A stretch of 64,000 nucleotides of DNA from Streptomonospora nanhaiensis (GTDB taxonomy: Bacteria > Actinomycetota > Actinomycetes > Streptosporangiales > Streptosporangiaceae), in NCBI RefSeq assembly GCF_026642255.1, contig NZ_CP113264.1, forward strand, positions 3,348,001 through 3,412,000, given 5' to 3'. The notes beneath the pieces are model-generated. The model was not told where the DNA came from and did not search any database. It was given only the letters and a program-made list of their open reading frames with translations. Positions within the stretch are counted from its first letter, which is position 1, and the number at the start of each line of letters is the position of its first letter. Shown here in pieces: positions 9,470 to 17,894 of the stretch. The position numbers and the translations under genes are program-made.

Positions 9470-9486
9470 GGTAACGCGAGGGTAAC
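9470..9486. promoter_or_regulatory. 11-bp phased GTAAC direct repeat (MtrA/GlnR-type site)
   Basis: GGTAAC-N5-GGTAAC places two GTAAC half-sites one helical turn apart, the layout bound by actinobacterial OmpR-family regulators. MtrA, a regulator of cell-wall hydrolase genes, is the likeliest because the downstream gene encodes a peptidoglycan-acting protein. Assignment to MtrA is inference. Confidence 0.45.
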
Positions 9487-9517
9487 GGTACCGGAAAGCG
9501 GGGGTTTGTGGAACTTG

Positions 9518-10672
9518 TCACCCGGTGATGTGGGGTTCGGGCAGTTCGGGGCGCCGGGGCGGGACGCCGTCGGGGAACAGGCGCAGGGCGGGGTCGGGCA
9601 GGTGCACCCCGCTGAGCTGGGCGACGGCCTGGGACAGGGAGGGGTTGTCCAGGTGTCCGCCCACGGCGCGGATCATGGCGGCCAGGGTGGGCAGGGGCGG
9701 GGCGCCCAGGGAGGCGACGGCGTAGCGGGTGGCCACGGCGGGGGTGCGCGAGGCGCCCGCCCAGCAGTGCAGCAGGACGCGTTTGCCCTCGGCGCGCAGG
9801 GCGGCCACGGTCGCGGCGGCCTCGTCCAGGGTGAAGTGCAGGTTGGCGTTGGCGGTGGGGCGGTCGTGCATCCACACCCTCACCCAGTCGGCGTCGGGCA
9901 GGTGGGGGGCGTCCTGGGGGTGGGTGCGGCACAGGGAGACGACCGCGTCCACGCTCTCGGGGTGGTGGCGCAGGTGGTCGAGGTTGCCGAGCAGCACCTG
10001 GGGGTCCAGGGGGTGGGGGACGGCGAAGGGCGGCAGGCGGCGGGGCTCCTGGAGCAGGACGGGGTGTTCGGGCCAGGCACCGGGGCGGGTGCCGTGTACG
10101 GCCGTCAGCGCGGCGGTCGTGAGGGCGTGGGGGTCCAGGGTCTCGGACATGCGGCGCAGGGCGTGCAGGGGCACGGCGGAGGCGCCCCACAGGGCTCCGG
10201 CCAGGGCGCCGGTGTGCATGGCGGCGTCGTCCCCGGCGGCGGTGTACGCCGACCAGACGGCGTCGACGAGGTGGGCGCACGCGAAGGACCCGCTCGCGGG
10301 GTCGTGGGCGGGGCGGGGGGTGCGGGTCAGGGCCCGCCAGGAGGCGCCCAGGGGGTCGTCGGCGGTGGTGTGCTCCAGGGCGGGCGCCGACCCGGGCGGG
10401 GTGCCGGTGCGGGCGGTGCTGCGCAGGACCTGCGCCCAGGCCTGTTCGGTGGGGTCCGCGGGCGGGGCGGGGGTGCGCGCGGTGGCGGTCAGCTCGGTCA
10501 GCGCGGTCCGGATCAGGCGGGGAAGCCGCGCGGAGGCCTCGGTGAACCCGCGGGTCAGCGCGGCGGGGGCGCCCACCAGCGCGGCGGCCACGGGCGCGCC
10601 GAGCATCGCGCCGATGGACCGGTCGGCGGCGGGGTCGTGGAAGTCGGGTGCGGGGGCGGGTACTGCGGACAT
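9518..10672 (-). CDS. Degenerate ADP-ribosylglycohydrolase-like domain fused to dual-specificity phosphatase
   Basis: A 384-residue two-domain protein; the ATG at 10672 has a GAGGA site. Residues ~15-190 resemble an ADP-ribosylglycohydrolase: DRSIGAMLGAPV at the start and GDDAAMHTGALAGALWG at the end. The N-terminal TDDT metal motif is absent, so this half is probably inactive or altered. Residues ~215-375 form a cysteine phosphatase domain with the P-loop HCWAGASRT (nucleophile Cys303, Arg309) and a candidate general-acid Asp upstream in the WMHD segment. Likely role: dephosphorylating a protein or nucleotide-derived substrate linked to ADP-ribose or serine/tyrosine signalling. The substrate is unknown. 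Confidence 0.75.
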   Translation of the reverse strand: MSAVPAPAPDFHDPAADRSIGAMLGAPVAAALVGAPAALTRGFTEASARLPRLIRTALTELTATARTPAPPADPTEQAWAQVLRSTARTGTPPGSAPALEHTTADDPLGASWRALTRTPRPAHDPASGSFACAHLVDAVWSAYTAAGDDAAMHTGALAGALWGASAVPLHALRRMSETLDPHALTTAALTAVHGTRPGAWPEHPVLLQEPRRLPPFAVPHPLDPQVLLGNLDHLRHHPESVDAVVSLCRTHPQDAPHLPDADWVRVWMHDRPTANANLHFTLDEAAATVAALRAEGKRVLLHCWAGASRTPAVATRYAVASLGAPPLPTLAAMIRAVGGHLDNPSLSQAVAQLSGVHLPDPALRLFPDGVPPRRPELPEPHITG

Positions 10673-11068
10673 GGCCGTCCTCGTGGGCGCTGCGGTCTGG
10701 TGCGGACTGGTGTCCCAGGGGTGGTCTTCCCGCGGGGGCCCGGTGTTGCGCACGGGTTGCCGGTTGTGGCCATCCGGGGTTCGGGGGGTGTACACCGGTG
10801 GCTGCGCGCAGGGCTCCTGCGCCGGGTGGGGAACCCGGTGGGCGGCCGGGGTGCGCGGAAGGGCGCCCGGGCTGGGCGGTCCGGTGCGGAGCGGCGTGGG
10901 CGCCTGTGGAGGGGCGGGGCCCGGCGGTGCGGGCCGGGCCGTTCGTCGGCCGGGGGCGGTACGGCCGGTGCCCTCCCCCGTCGGGCCCCTGCCGGTGCGG
11001 GGCCGGCGCTCGACTCCTGCGGTCCCCGGGCCGGGGCCGGCCGGCGGGGCGCCCCGTTCGGGGGCCGC
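10673..11068. other. Gene-free interval
   Basis: About 400 bases between two same-strand genes. I see no convincing coding frame, RNA element or long inverted repeat. It holds the 5' region of the phosphatase fusion and GC-rich imperfect hairpins after the CbiX-like gene. Confidence 0.5.
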
Positions 11069-11761
11069 TCAGGCGTGCTGGGGAAGGGCCGCGCGGTGGT
11101 AGCGGTCGGCCACGGCGTGGGCGACGGCCGGGTCCGGGCACAGAGGACGGGCCACCGCGTCGGCCCCGGCCAGGGCGAGCCTGTCGTGGAACAGGCCCGG
11201 TGCGAGCAGCCAGCTGGCCACCGCGACGCGGCGGTGGCCCCGGGCGCGCAGGCGGGCGACCTGTTCGGCGACGGTGGGGCGGCCGGTGGCGATGAAACCG
11301 GTCGTGACCGGGGCTCCCAGGCGCCGGGCCAGGCGGGCGGCGGCGCGGGACAGTTCGGCGCCGGCGCGCGGGTCGGTGGTTCCGGCGCAGGCCAGCACGA
11401 CGGCGTCCCCGGGGCGGTACCCGGCCTGGGCCAGGCGGCGCACGGCGGTGTCCAGCACCGCGGGGTGGGCGCCCAGGGCGGGGGTGAGGACGGCGTCGGC
11501 GCGCCCGGCCCGCAGGAGCTGGTCGGGGATGTCGGTGCGCACGTGGTAGCCCGAGGCCAGGAAGGCGGGCACGACGACCAGGGGCCCCGGGGTGTCGGCG
11601 GCCACCTCGCCGACGGTGGGGGCGAGCACGTCGGCGAAGGCCAGGCGGGTGGGGCGCCGTGTCAGCTCCCCCACGCGCAGGGCCAGGGAGTGGGCCACGG
11701 CGGTGCCGTGGGGGTTGCGGGTGCCGTGGACGGCCAGCAGCAGGGTGGGGTGTCTGTTCAT
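11069..11761 (-). CDS. CbiX-like sirohydrochlorin chelatase
   Basis: A 230-residue member of the CbiX/SirB chelatase family, with the N-terminal LLLAVHGTRNP motif (the His that binds the tetrapyrrole) and a second half containing LACAGTTDPRA. These enzymes insert iron or cobalt into sirohydrochlorin. As the last gene of the nirB-nirD-nnaR run, it probably makes siroheme for NirB. Two short repeats of the chelatase fold (about 1-120 and 120-230) are visible. The gap to the upstream gene is 50 bases, so it is likely in the same operon. The same gene order (nir genes, HemD-like regulator, CbiX-like protein) is known in mycobacteria. Confidence 0.85.
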   Translation of the reverse strand: MNRHPTLLLAVHGTRNPHGTAVAHSLALRVGELTRRPTRLAFADVLAPTVGEVAADTPGPLVVVPAFLASGYHVRTDIPDQLLRAGRADAVLTPALGAHPAVLDTAVRRLAQAGYRPGDAVVLACAGTTDPRAGAELSRAAARLARRLGAPVTTGFIATGRPTVAEQVARLRARGHRRVAVASWLLAPGLFHDRLALAGADAVARPLCPDPAVAHAVADRYHRAALPQHA

Positions 11762-11811
11762 GGCTCTCGGGTGTGGGAGTGCGTGTGCGGTGGGGCGCGC
11801 CGTTGGGCGGC

Positions 11812-13044
11812 TCAGAGCTCGGGCGCGCAGTCGTGGGTGTCCAGGGCCAGGCGGTAGCCGCGTTTGACGACGGTCTGGATGATCCTGGCGTCGCCCAGCG
11901 CGGTGCGCAGGCGTGCCACAGCGGTCTCCACGGCGTGCGCGTCGGCGTCCTCGCCCAGGCAGGTGAGCAGGCGGGTGCGGTCCAGGACCTGGCCGGGGCG
12001 GCGGGCGAGTTCGCGCACCAGGCGCATCAGGGTGGGCGAGAGGGTGTGCACGGTGCCGTCGACCAGGACGGCGTGGCCGCGCAGGCGCAGTCGGTGTCCC
12101 GCCACGCCCAGGGTGGGAAAGCGCGCGGGCAGCTCCTCGGTGAGCTTGCGGACCTGGGCGCCGATGCGGGCGCGTTCGGGCCACACGGTGGGGATGTCGT
12201 GGGCCATGAGGGGGCGGGCGGTGACCGGTCCCACGCACATGGCCAGGACGTCGCCGCGCAGGGCCTCGACCAGGGGGCCGGTGCGGCCGGTGGTACGGGC
12301 GCGGGCCAGCAGGCCGGCGGCGGCGGGGGCGCTGGTGAAGGTGACGGCGTCCACTCCCCCGCAGGTGACGGCCTCGATGAGCCGGTCCAGGGGGGCGACG
12401 TTCTCGGGCTGGGTCCACCGGTAGACGGGGACCTCCACGACGTCGGCGCCGGCCAGGCGCAGGGCCGCGGTGAAGTCGGGCAGGGGTTCGCCGTGCAGCT
12501 GGATGGCCACGCGCAGGCCCGTGACGCCCTGTTCGAGGAGGTAGTCCAGGACCTCGGCGGAGGACTCCGAGGGCGGGGACCACTCCTCGGTGAGCCCGGC
12601 GGCGCGGATGGCGCCCTTGGCCTTGGGGCCGCGGGCCAGCAGGCGCGAGGAGCGCATGCTGGCCAGGAGGGGTTCGACGGTGCCCCAGGTCTCGCACGCC
12701 TCGATCCAGCCGCGGAAGCCGATGCCGGTGGTGGCGATGACGACGTCGGCGGGGCGGCGGGCGAGTTCGTCGGAGACCGAGGCCAGGCGCTGGTCGTCGC
12801 TGAGCGGGACGATGCGCAGGGCGGGGGCGGCGATGACCTGGGCGCCCTTGCGCTGGAGCAGGGCGCTGAGCTCGTCGGCGCGGCGGGCGGCGGTGACGGC
12901 CACGGTGAACCCGGCCAGGGGCGCGGTGGTCGCGGGCGCGCCGGCCTCCGCCCCCGTGCCGCCGGCCCCGCTCGCGCGGTCCTGGTGGGGACCCGCGGCG
13001 GGGGGCGGGGTGTGGGAGGACGGCGCGGACGCGGATGTGCTCAA
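11812..13044 (-). CDS. nnaR: NnaR-type regulator: HemD-like domain fused to winged helix
   Basis: A 410-residue protein. Residues ~40-300 form a uroporphyrinogen-III synthase (HemD) fold, starting at GFTVAVTAARRADEL. Residues ~310-405 form an OmpR-type winged helix (HTLSPTLMRLVRELARRPG then VETAVARLRTAL). This matches NnaR, which in Streptomyces and Mycobacterium works with GlnR to activate nitrate/nitrite assimilation genes. The start is TTG at 13044, preceded by GAGGAG five bases away, and its TTGA overlaps the nirD stop, implying translational coupling. The HemD part is usually regarded as a ligand sensor rather than the housekeeping synthase. DNA-binding and the ligand are inference here. 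Confidence 0.85.
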   Translation of the reverse strand: MSTSASAPSSHTPPPAAGPHQDRASGAGGTGAEAGAPATTAPLAGFTVAVTAARRADELSALLQRKGAQVIAAPALRIVPLSDDQRLASVSDELARRPADVVIATTGIGFRGWIEACETWGTVEPLLASMRSSRLLARGPKAKGAIRAAGLTEEWSPPSESSAEVLDYLLEQGVTGLRVAIQLHGEPLPDFTAALRLAGADVVEVPVYRWTQPENVAPLDRLIEAVTCGGVDAVTFTSAPAAAGLLARARTTGRTGPLVEALRGDVLAMCVGPVTARPLMAHDIPTVWPERARIGAQVRKLTEELPARFPTLGVAGHRLRLRGHAVLVDGTVHTLSPTLMRLVRELARRPGQVLDRTRLLTCLGEDADAHAVETAVARLRTALGDARIIQTVVKRGYRLALDTHDCAPEL

Positions 13045-13415
13045 GGTGACTCCTCTTCGGCGCGGGCGCTGATCTGGACGGTGGCGCCGGTGTCGCGGAC
13101 GGCCCAGGTGCGCAGGCGCACCTGGGGGTCCTCCAGGCTCTGTCCGGTCAGCAGGGAGAACACATTCTTGAGCATGGGCGAGGCGATGGTGGGCTCGCCA
13201 CGGCGGTCGCCGACGATGCCGCGCGAGATGACCGCGGCCCCGGTGAAGGGGTCGATGTTGTCGACGGCGAACAGGCGGTTGTCGCGGGTGCGGAACAGGG
13301 CCGCCTGACGGCCGTCGGGCAGCAGGACGGCCACGCCGTCGTCGGCGCCCAGGCGGTGGGCGGGGCAGGCGTCGATCCACAGGGCGGGCGGGGCGTGGGT
13401 GGTGGTGGCGGTCAT
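13041..13415 (-). CDS. nirD: Nitrite reductase small subunit NirD
   Basis: A 124-residue small subunit of assimilatory NAD(P)H nitrite reductase. It has the Rieske-like fold but lacks the Cys/His Fe-S ligands (it reads ASPMLKNVFSLLTGQ where a Rieske protein has its second ligand box), as usual for NirD. Its ATG overlaps the nirB stop as ATGA and its stop overlaps the nnaR start as TTGA, so the three genes are tightly coupled. Confidence 0.92.
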   Translation of the reverse strand: MTATTTHAPPALWIDACPAHRLGADDGVAVLLPDGRQAALFRTRDNRLFAVDNIDPFTGAAVISRGIVGDRRGEPTIASPMLKNVFSLLTGQSLEDPQVRLRTWAVRDTGATVQISARAEEESP

Positions 13416-15922
13416 CGGGTGGCCTCCTGCGGGCGGGGGGCGGGCATGCCGAGGTCGAGAGCGGCGCCCGGGACGGGCTGGTCGCGTGTGGTGGTGAAGC
13501 TGATGGTGGGGTCGGGTGTGCCGGGGGCGTTGGCGAAGGACTCGAACCGGGCGAGTTTGGCGGGGTCGGCCAGGACGGCGGCCCACTCGTCGGTGTAGGA
13601 GTGCACGTGGCGTTCCATGGCGGCCTCGAGCTCCTCGGCGATGCCCAGGGTGTCGTGGACGACGACGTCGCGCACGTGGTCCAGGCCGCCGTCCATGGCC
13701 TCGATCCAGGGGGCGGTGCGCTGGAGGCGGTCGGCGGTGCGGATGTAGAACATCAGGAACCGGTCGATGTAGCGGATGAGGGTCTCCTCGTCCAGGTCCG
13801 AGGCGAGGAGTTCGGCGTGGCGGGGGGTGAAGCCGCCGTTGCCGCCCACGTACAGGTTCCAGCCCTGGTCGGTGGCGATGATCCCGAAGTCCTTGCTGCG
13901 GGCCTCGGCGCACTCGCGGGCGCACCCGGAGACGGCGGACTTGAGCTTGTGGGGCGAGCGCAGGCCCCGGTAGCGCTCCTCCAGGCGGATGGCCAGGCCC
14001 ACCGAGTCCTGGACGCCGTAGCGGCACCAGGTGGTGCCCACGCACGACTTGACGGTGCGCAGGGACTTGCCGTAGGCGTGGCCGGACTCGAACCCGGCCT
14101 CGACCAGGCGGGTCCAGATGGCGGGGAGCTGTTCGAGGCGGGCGCCGAACAGGTCGATGCGCTGGCCGCCGGTGATCTTGGTGTAGAGCTGGAAGTCACG
14201 GGCGACCTCCCCGATGACGATGAGCTTGTCGGGGGTGATCTCGCCGCCGGGGATGCGGGGCACGACCGAGTAGGTGCCGTTGCGCTGCATGTTGGCGAGG
14301 TAGCGGTCGTTGGTGTCCTGGAGTGTGGCCTGTTCGCCGTCGAGGATGTGCCCGCCCCCCAGGGAGGCCAGGATCGATGCGACGGCGGGCTTGCAGATGT
14401 CGCAGCCCTGGCCGGTCCCGTGGTTCTCGATGAGGGCGGAGAAGGTGGTGGTGCCGGTGGCGCGGACGGTCTCCAGGAGTTCGGCTCGGGACTGGGTGAA
14501 GTGCTCGCACAGGGCCTTGGACTGCTCGATGCCCGCCTGGGAGAGGATCTGCTTGAGCATGGGCACGCACGACCCGCAGCTGGTGCCCGCCCGTGTGCAC
14601 GCCTTGAGGCCGGCGACGTCGCAGGCGCCCTGGGTGTGGACGGCGTCGGTGAGGGCGCCCTTGGTGACGGCGTTGCAGGAGCAGATCTGCGCGGAGTCGG
14701 GGAGGGCGTCGGCGCCCAGGGCCGCGCCGCCCTCGGGGGTGATGAGGGTGAGCGGGTCGCCGGGCAGGGGCGAGCCGACCATGGGGCGCAGGGTGGCGTA
14801 GGCGGAGGCGTCGCCGACCAGGATGCCGCCCAGGAGGGTGGTGGCGTCGTCGGACAGGACGAGTTTGGCGTAGCGGCCGCCGGCGGCGTCGTTGACGACC
14901 ACGTCCAGGCAGTCGTCGGCGCGGCCGTGGGCGTCGCCGAAGCTGGCCACGTCCACGCCCAGGAGCTTGAGCTTGGTGGAGGTGTCGGCGCCGGTGAAGG
15001 TGGCGCCGCCGCCGAGGAGGCGGTCGGCGACGACCTCGGCCATGGCGTTGCCGGGGGCGATGAGCCCGTAGACGGTGCCGCGGTGGGCGGCGGCCTCGCC
15101 GATGGCGTGGATGCGGTCGTCGGAGGTGGTGCAGGTGTCGTCGATGACGATGCCGCCGCGTTCGCCGACCCGGAGGCCGGCGGCGCGTGCGAGGTCGTCG
15201 CGGGGGCGGATGCCCACGGAGAACACGACCAGGTCGGCGTCCAGGCGGGTGCCGTCGCCCAGGAGGAGGTTGCGGACGCGGCCGTCCGCGCCGGCCTCGA
15301 CGGCGGTGGAGGCCGCTCCGGTGTGGATGTGCACGCCCAGGTCGGTGACGAGTCTGCGGAGCAGGCCGCCGGCGCCCTCGTCGATCTGGGCGGGCATCAG
15401 GTGGGGGGCGAGTTCGACGACGTGGGCCTCCACGCCCAGCAGCCGCAGGGCGTTGGCGGCCTCCAGGCCGAGCAGTCCGCCGCCGATGACCACGCCGGTG
15501 CGGGCGTGGCGGGCGGAGGCGGTGATGGCGTCCAGGTCCTCGATGGTGCGGTAGACGTGGCAGCCGGGCAGGTCGTGGCCGGGGACGGGGGGCACGAAGG
15601 GGGTGGATCCGGTGGCCAGGACGAGCCGGTCGTAGCCCAGGGTGCGGCCGGAGGCGGTGGTGACGGTGCGGGCGTCGCGGTCCAGGGCGGTGGCGCGCTC
15701 GCCCACGTGGACGTCCACGTGGGGTCCGGACAGGTCGCCCAGGGACAGGTCCTGGGCGCTGGCGCCGTCGAAGTAGGAGGAGAGCGCGACGCGGTCGTAG
15801 GCGGTGCGGGGCTCCTCGCCCACGACTGTGACGTGCCAGCGGTGGTCGCTGTCGCGGTCGTGGAGGGCCTCGACGAGTCGGTGGCCGACCATGCCGTTGC
15901 CGATGACGACGAGTTCTTCCAT
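13412..15922 (-). CDS. nirB: NAD(P)H-dependent nitrite reductase large subunit NirB
   Basis: An 836-residue cytoplasmic flavo-siroheme enzyme that reduces nitrite to ammonium. Modules in order: an FAD/NAD(P) oxidoreductase (VVIGNGMVGHRLVE at the N-terminus, GIRPRDDLARAAG); a BFD-like [2Fe-2S] domain with CSCNAVTKG and CTRAGTSCGSC (~420-480); and ferredoxin-like plus siroheme/[4Fe-4S] domains with the cluster cysteines in CVGTTWC and GCARECAE. The ATG at 15922 follows AGGAGGAG by nine bases. First gene of nirB-nirD-nnaR-cbiX. An 11-bp phased repeat array upstream suggests nitrogen control. Confidence 0.95.
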   Translation of the reverse strand: MEELVVIGNGMVGHRLVEALHDRDSDHRWHVTVVGEEPRTAYDRVALSSYFDGASAQDLSLGDLSGPHVDVHVGERATALDRDARTVTTASGRTLGYDRLVLATGSTPFVPPVPGHDLPGCHVYRTIEDLDAITASARHARTGVVIGGGLLGLEAANALRLLGVEAHVVELAPHLMPAQIDEGAGGLLRRLVTDLGVHIHTGAASTAVEAGADGRVRNLLLGDGTRLDADLVVFSVGIRPRDDLARAAGLRVGERGGIVIDDTCTTSDDRIHAIGEAAAHRGTVYGLIAPGNAMAEVVADRLLGGGATFTGADTSTKLKLLGVDVASFGDAHGRADDCLDVVVNDAAGGRYAKLVLSDDATTLLGGILVGDASAYATLRPMVGSPLPGDPLTLITPEGGAALGADALPDSAQICSCNAVTKGALTDAVHTQGACDVAGLKACTRAGTSCGSCVPMLKQILSQAGIEQSKALCEHFTQSRAELLETVRATGTTTFSALIENHGTGQGCDICKPAVASILASLGGGHILDGEQATLQDTNDRYLANMQRNGTYSVVPRIPGGEITPDKLIVIGEVARDFQLYTKITGGQRIDLFGARLEQLPAIWTRLVEAGFESGHAYGKSLRTVKSCVGTTWCRYGVQDSVGLAIRLEERYRGLRSPHKLKSAVSGCARECAEARSKDFGIIATDQGWNLYVGGNGGFTPRHAELLASDLDEETLIRYIDRFLMFYIRTADRLQRTAPWIEAMDGGLDHVRDVVVHDTLGIAEELEAAMERHVHSYTDEWAAVLADPAKLARFESFANAPGTPDPTISFTTTRDQPVPGAALDLGMPAPRPQEATR

Positions 15923-15977
15923 GGTGCGCGGCTCCTCCTGCTGCGGGGTCGGACGCCTCTCAGGCAACCCGCAGGGT

Positions 15978-16026
15978 GTTACCCGCGGGTCAGCCTCGTG
16001 TGTCGCGGTTGTTTCGATGTGCTGTC
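15978..16026. promoter_or_regulatory. 11-bp phased pentamer array upstream of nirB
   Basis: Five pentamers sit exactly 11 bases apart on the + strand: GTTAC, GTCAG, GTGTC, GTTTC and CTGTC. Read on the nirB strand this includes GAAAC and GTAAC, the two half-site types of GlnR boxes, although not in the textbook order. The array is centred about 80 bases upstream of the nirB ATG. GlnR or NnaR binding is inferred. Confidence 0.45.
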
Positions 16027-16196
16027 ACCGCAGGTGGGGAGTGCGTGATTCGCGCCGGGGGCGGAGAAGGGCCAGCCCGGGGCGGGTGTGGGCGGCGCGG
16101 GGGCGCGGATGGGTGTTCGGTCACACCGGGTGCCGGGTGCCGGGGCCGGGGCCGGTGCGTGGACAGCGGTGGCGGGGTCGGCCAGGATGGCCGGTG

Positions 16197-17093
16197 ATGC
16201 ACACGATCCCTGATCCGCGCCGGGCGCGCGCCCTGTCCTCCCTGTCCGCACTGTCCGTCGGCGACGCCTTCGGCTCCCAGTTCTTCGTTCCCGCGAACCT
16301 GCGCTTCCTGGAGGAGCGCGAGCTGCCCCCGGGGCCCTGGGAGTGGACCGACGACACGGAGATGGCGGCCTCGGTCCACGCCGAGGTGCTCCGGGGCGGG
16401 GCGGTGGACCCCGACCGGCTGGCGTCCTCCTTCGCCCGCCACCACGACTTCGACCGGGGGTACGGTCCGGCGACGGGGCGCCTGCTGCGCCTGGTGCGCG
16501 AGGGCGGTGACTGGCGGGAGCTGGCCGCGGGACTGTTCGAGGGGTCGGGTTCCTTCGGCAACGGGGCGGCGATGAGGGTGGCCCCGCTGGGGGCCTGGTT
16601 CGCCGGCGACCCGGACGCGGCGGCCGTGCAGGCGGCGGTGACGGCGCGCGTCACCCACACCCACCCCGAGGCGGTGGACGGCGCGGTCGCGGTGGCGGTG
16701 GCCGCGTCCCTGGTGGCGGGGGGCGGGGCGGCGGCGCCCGGGCCCCTGCTGGACGGGGTGCTCGAGCGCCTTCCGCCGGGGCGGATGCGCGAGGCGGTGC
16801 GCGGTGCGCGCCTGCTGCTGGTGACCGCCGATCCGGTCGGGGCGGCCCGCGCCCTGGGCAACGGTTCGCGGGTCAGCGCCCTGGACACGGTGCCCTTCAC
16901 CCTGTGGGCGGCGGCCCGGTACCGGTCGGGCTTCGCCTCGGCCATGTGGGCGACCGCCGCAGCCGGGGGCGACGTGGACACCACCTGCGCGATCGTCGGC
17001 GGGGTCCTGGGCGCGGGCCTGCCGGGCGGCCGGGTTCCCGCGGAGTGGGCCGAGCGCACCGAGCCCCTGCCGGGATGGGCGCTGGAGGGCTGA
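16197..17093 (+). CDS. ADP-ribosylglycohydrolase family protein
   Basis: A 298-residue enzyme with an intact metal site: WTDDTEM (51-56) near the N-terminus and GDVDTTCAIVGGVLGA (~263) near the C-terminus, plus GNGAAMRVAPLG in the middle. The family removes ADP-ribose from proteins, nucleic acids or small molecules using two divalent metals. It is transcribed divergently from nirB. The exact substrate cannot be read from the sequence. An in-frame GTG directly precedes the ATG. Confidence 0.88.
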   Translation: MHTIPDPRRARALSSLSALSVGDAFGSQFFVPANLRFLEERELPPGPWEWTDDTEMAASVHAEVLRGGAVDPDRLASSFARHHDFDRGYGPATGRLLRLVREGGDWRELAAGLFEGSGSFGNGAAMRVAPLGAWFAGDPDAAAVQAAVTARVTHTHPEAVDGAVAVAVAASLVAGGGAAAPGPLLDGVLERLPPGRMREAVRGARLLLVTADPVGAARALGNGSRVSALDTVPFTLWAAARYRSGFASAMWATAAAGGDVDTTCAIVGGVLGAGLPGGRVPAEWAERTEPLPGWALEG

Positions 17094-17234
17094 GCGCGGT
17101 CTCCGCCGGGGAGGGGCCTGGGGCCGGTGTCCGCCCCCGCTTTCCGGGGAGGGGCGCGGTCCGGGGCCGGGAGGGGACCGCGTGTGCGCGGCGGACCCGT
17201 GCCGGGGTCCGGCGCGCCCGGGAGGGGCGGGGGG

Positions 17235-17651
17235 TCAGGTGCCGTCCGGGCGGGGGTCCCTGGCGCGGTCGTGGCGTTCGCGGGCGGCGCGGATGTCGTC
17301 GCGGTGCAGGATTGCCCAGCGGTCCAGCGCGTTGAGGGGTTCCAGGAGGGTGCGGCCCAGGTCGGTGAGGGCGTAGTCCACGCGGGGCGGGACGGTGGCG
17401 TGCGCGGTGCGGTCGACCAGGCCGTCGCGGACCAGGGCGCGCAGCGTCAGGGTGAGCATGCGCTGGCTGATGCCGTCGATGGCACGGTGGAGCTCGCTGT
17501 AGCGGTGGGTGCGCCGCCCCAGCATGACGATGACGAGCACGCTCCACTTGTCGCCGACCCGGTCCAGGACCTCGCGGACCGGGCAGTCCTCGGGGGCGCG
17601 TTCGTCGGTGTGCCCGGTGGAGCGAACACCGGTGTGCGCTCGGGACGTCAA
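17235..17651 (-). CDS. HxlR family transcriptional regulator
   Basis: A 138-residue MarR-like winged-helix dimer. The core CPVREVLDRVGDKWSVL carries Cys23, the position used for thiol sensing in YodB/QorR-type members, followed by the HTH segment YSELHRAIDGISQRML. The TTG start at 17651 has an AAGGAGG ribosome site directly upstream. It faces a 48-residue Cys-ending peptide and a FrnE oxidoreductase across an AT-richer intergenic region with inverted repeats, so it probably represses them and itself and may answer to thiol or quinone stress. Confidence 0.87.
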   Translation of the reverse strand: MTSRAHTGVRSTGHTDERAPEDCPVREVLDRVGDKWSVLVIVMLGRRTHRYSELHRAIDGISQRMLTLTLRALVRDGLVDRTAHATVPPRVDYALTDLGRTLLEPLNALDRWAILHRDDIRAARERHDRARDPRPDGT

Positions 17652-17683
17652 TGTGCCTCCTTGTGCCTGGCCTGGGCTCACCT

Positions 17684-17721
17684 CATACTGACTGATAATG
17701 TTGTTACGCACAATAAGTATG
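17684..17721. promoter_or_regulatory. Candidate HxlR operator region
   Basis: CATACT (17684-17689) pairs with AGTATG (17716-17721), and TTGT (17701-17704) with ACAA (17710-17713). The region is markedly AT-richer than its surroundings and lies between two divergent genes, as expected for an operator/promoter shared by the HxlR regulator and its target. Confidence 0.4.
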
Positions 17722-17732
17722 CAAGGGGTGTC

Positions 17733-17879
17733 GTGAGCGTGAGCAGCCCGGAGCCGGGGGCCGAGCCGCGGGAGGCGGACCGGCCCGCCGAGGAGGAGCT
17801 CCCCCTGGACGCGGTCACCGGACTGGTGTCGCTGGGAACCGAGGACGCGCCGGCGTGCTCGGACGGAACGTGCTGGTGA
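17733..17879 (+). CDS. 48-residue peptide ending in a Cys pair
   Basis: A small ORF from GTG 17733 (or 17739) with AAGGGG just upstream. The N-terminal ~30 residues are acidic and Pro/Glu-rich, like a leader; the end reads EDAPACSDGTCW. It stops 15 bases before the FrnE gene on the same strand, so the two are probably co-expressed. It may be a small thiol/metal-binding protein, a FrnE substrate or a RiPP-like precursor. No maturase is nearby. I do not recognise a family. Confidence 0.55.
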   Translation: MSVSSPEPGAEPREADRPAEEELPLDAVTGLVSLGTEDAPACSDGTCW

Positions 17880-17894
17880 GTGAGGGGATTGTCC

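Noticed and set aside
9319..9517. A c-di-AMP (ydaO) riboswitch upstream of the RlpA-like gene
   Set aside because: Such riboswitches occur before actinobacterial cell-wall genes, but I could not find the conserved sequence blocks in either orientation.
11762..11811. A cobalamin riboswitch before the CbiX-like gene
   Set aside because: Only 50 bases separate it from nnaR, too short for the element; the context is siroheme rather than B12.
17733..17879. The Cys-ending peptide as an FxLD lanthipeptide precursor
   Set aside because: LPLD resembles the FxLD leader motif, but the core has no Ser/Thr/Cys-rich repeat and no lanthipeptide synthetase is nearby.
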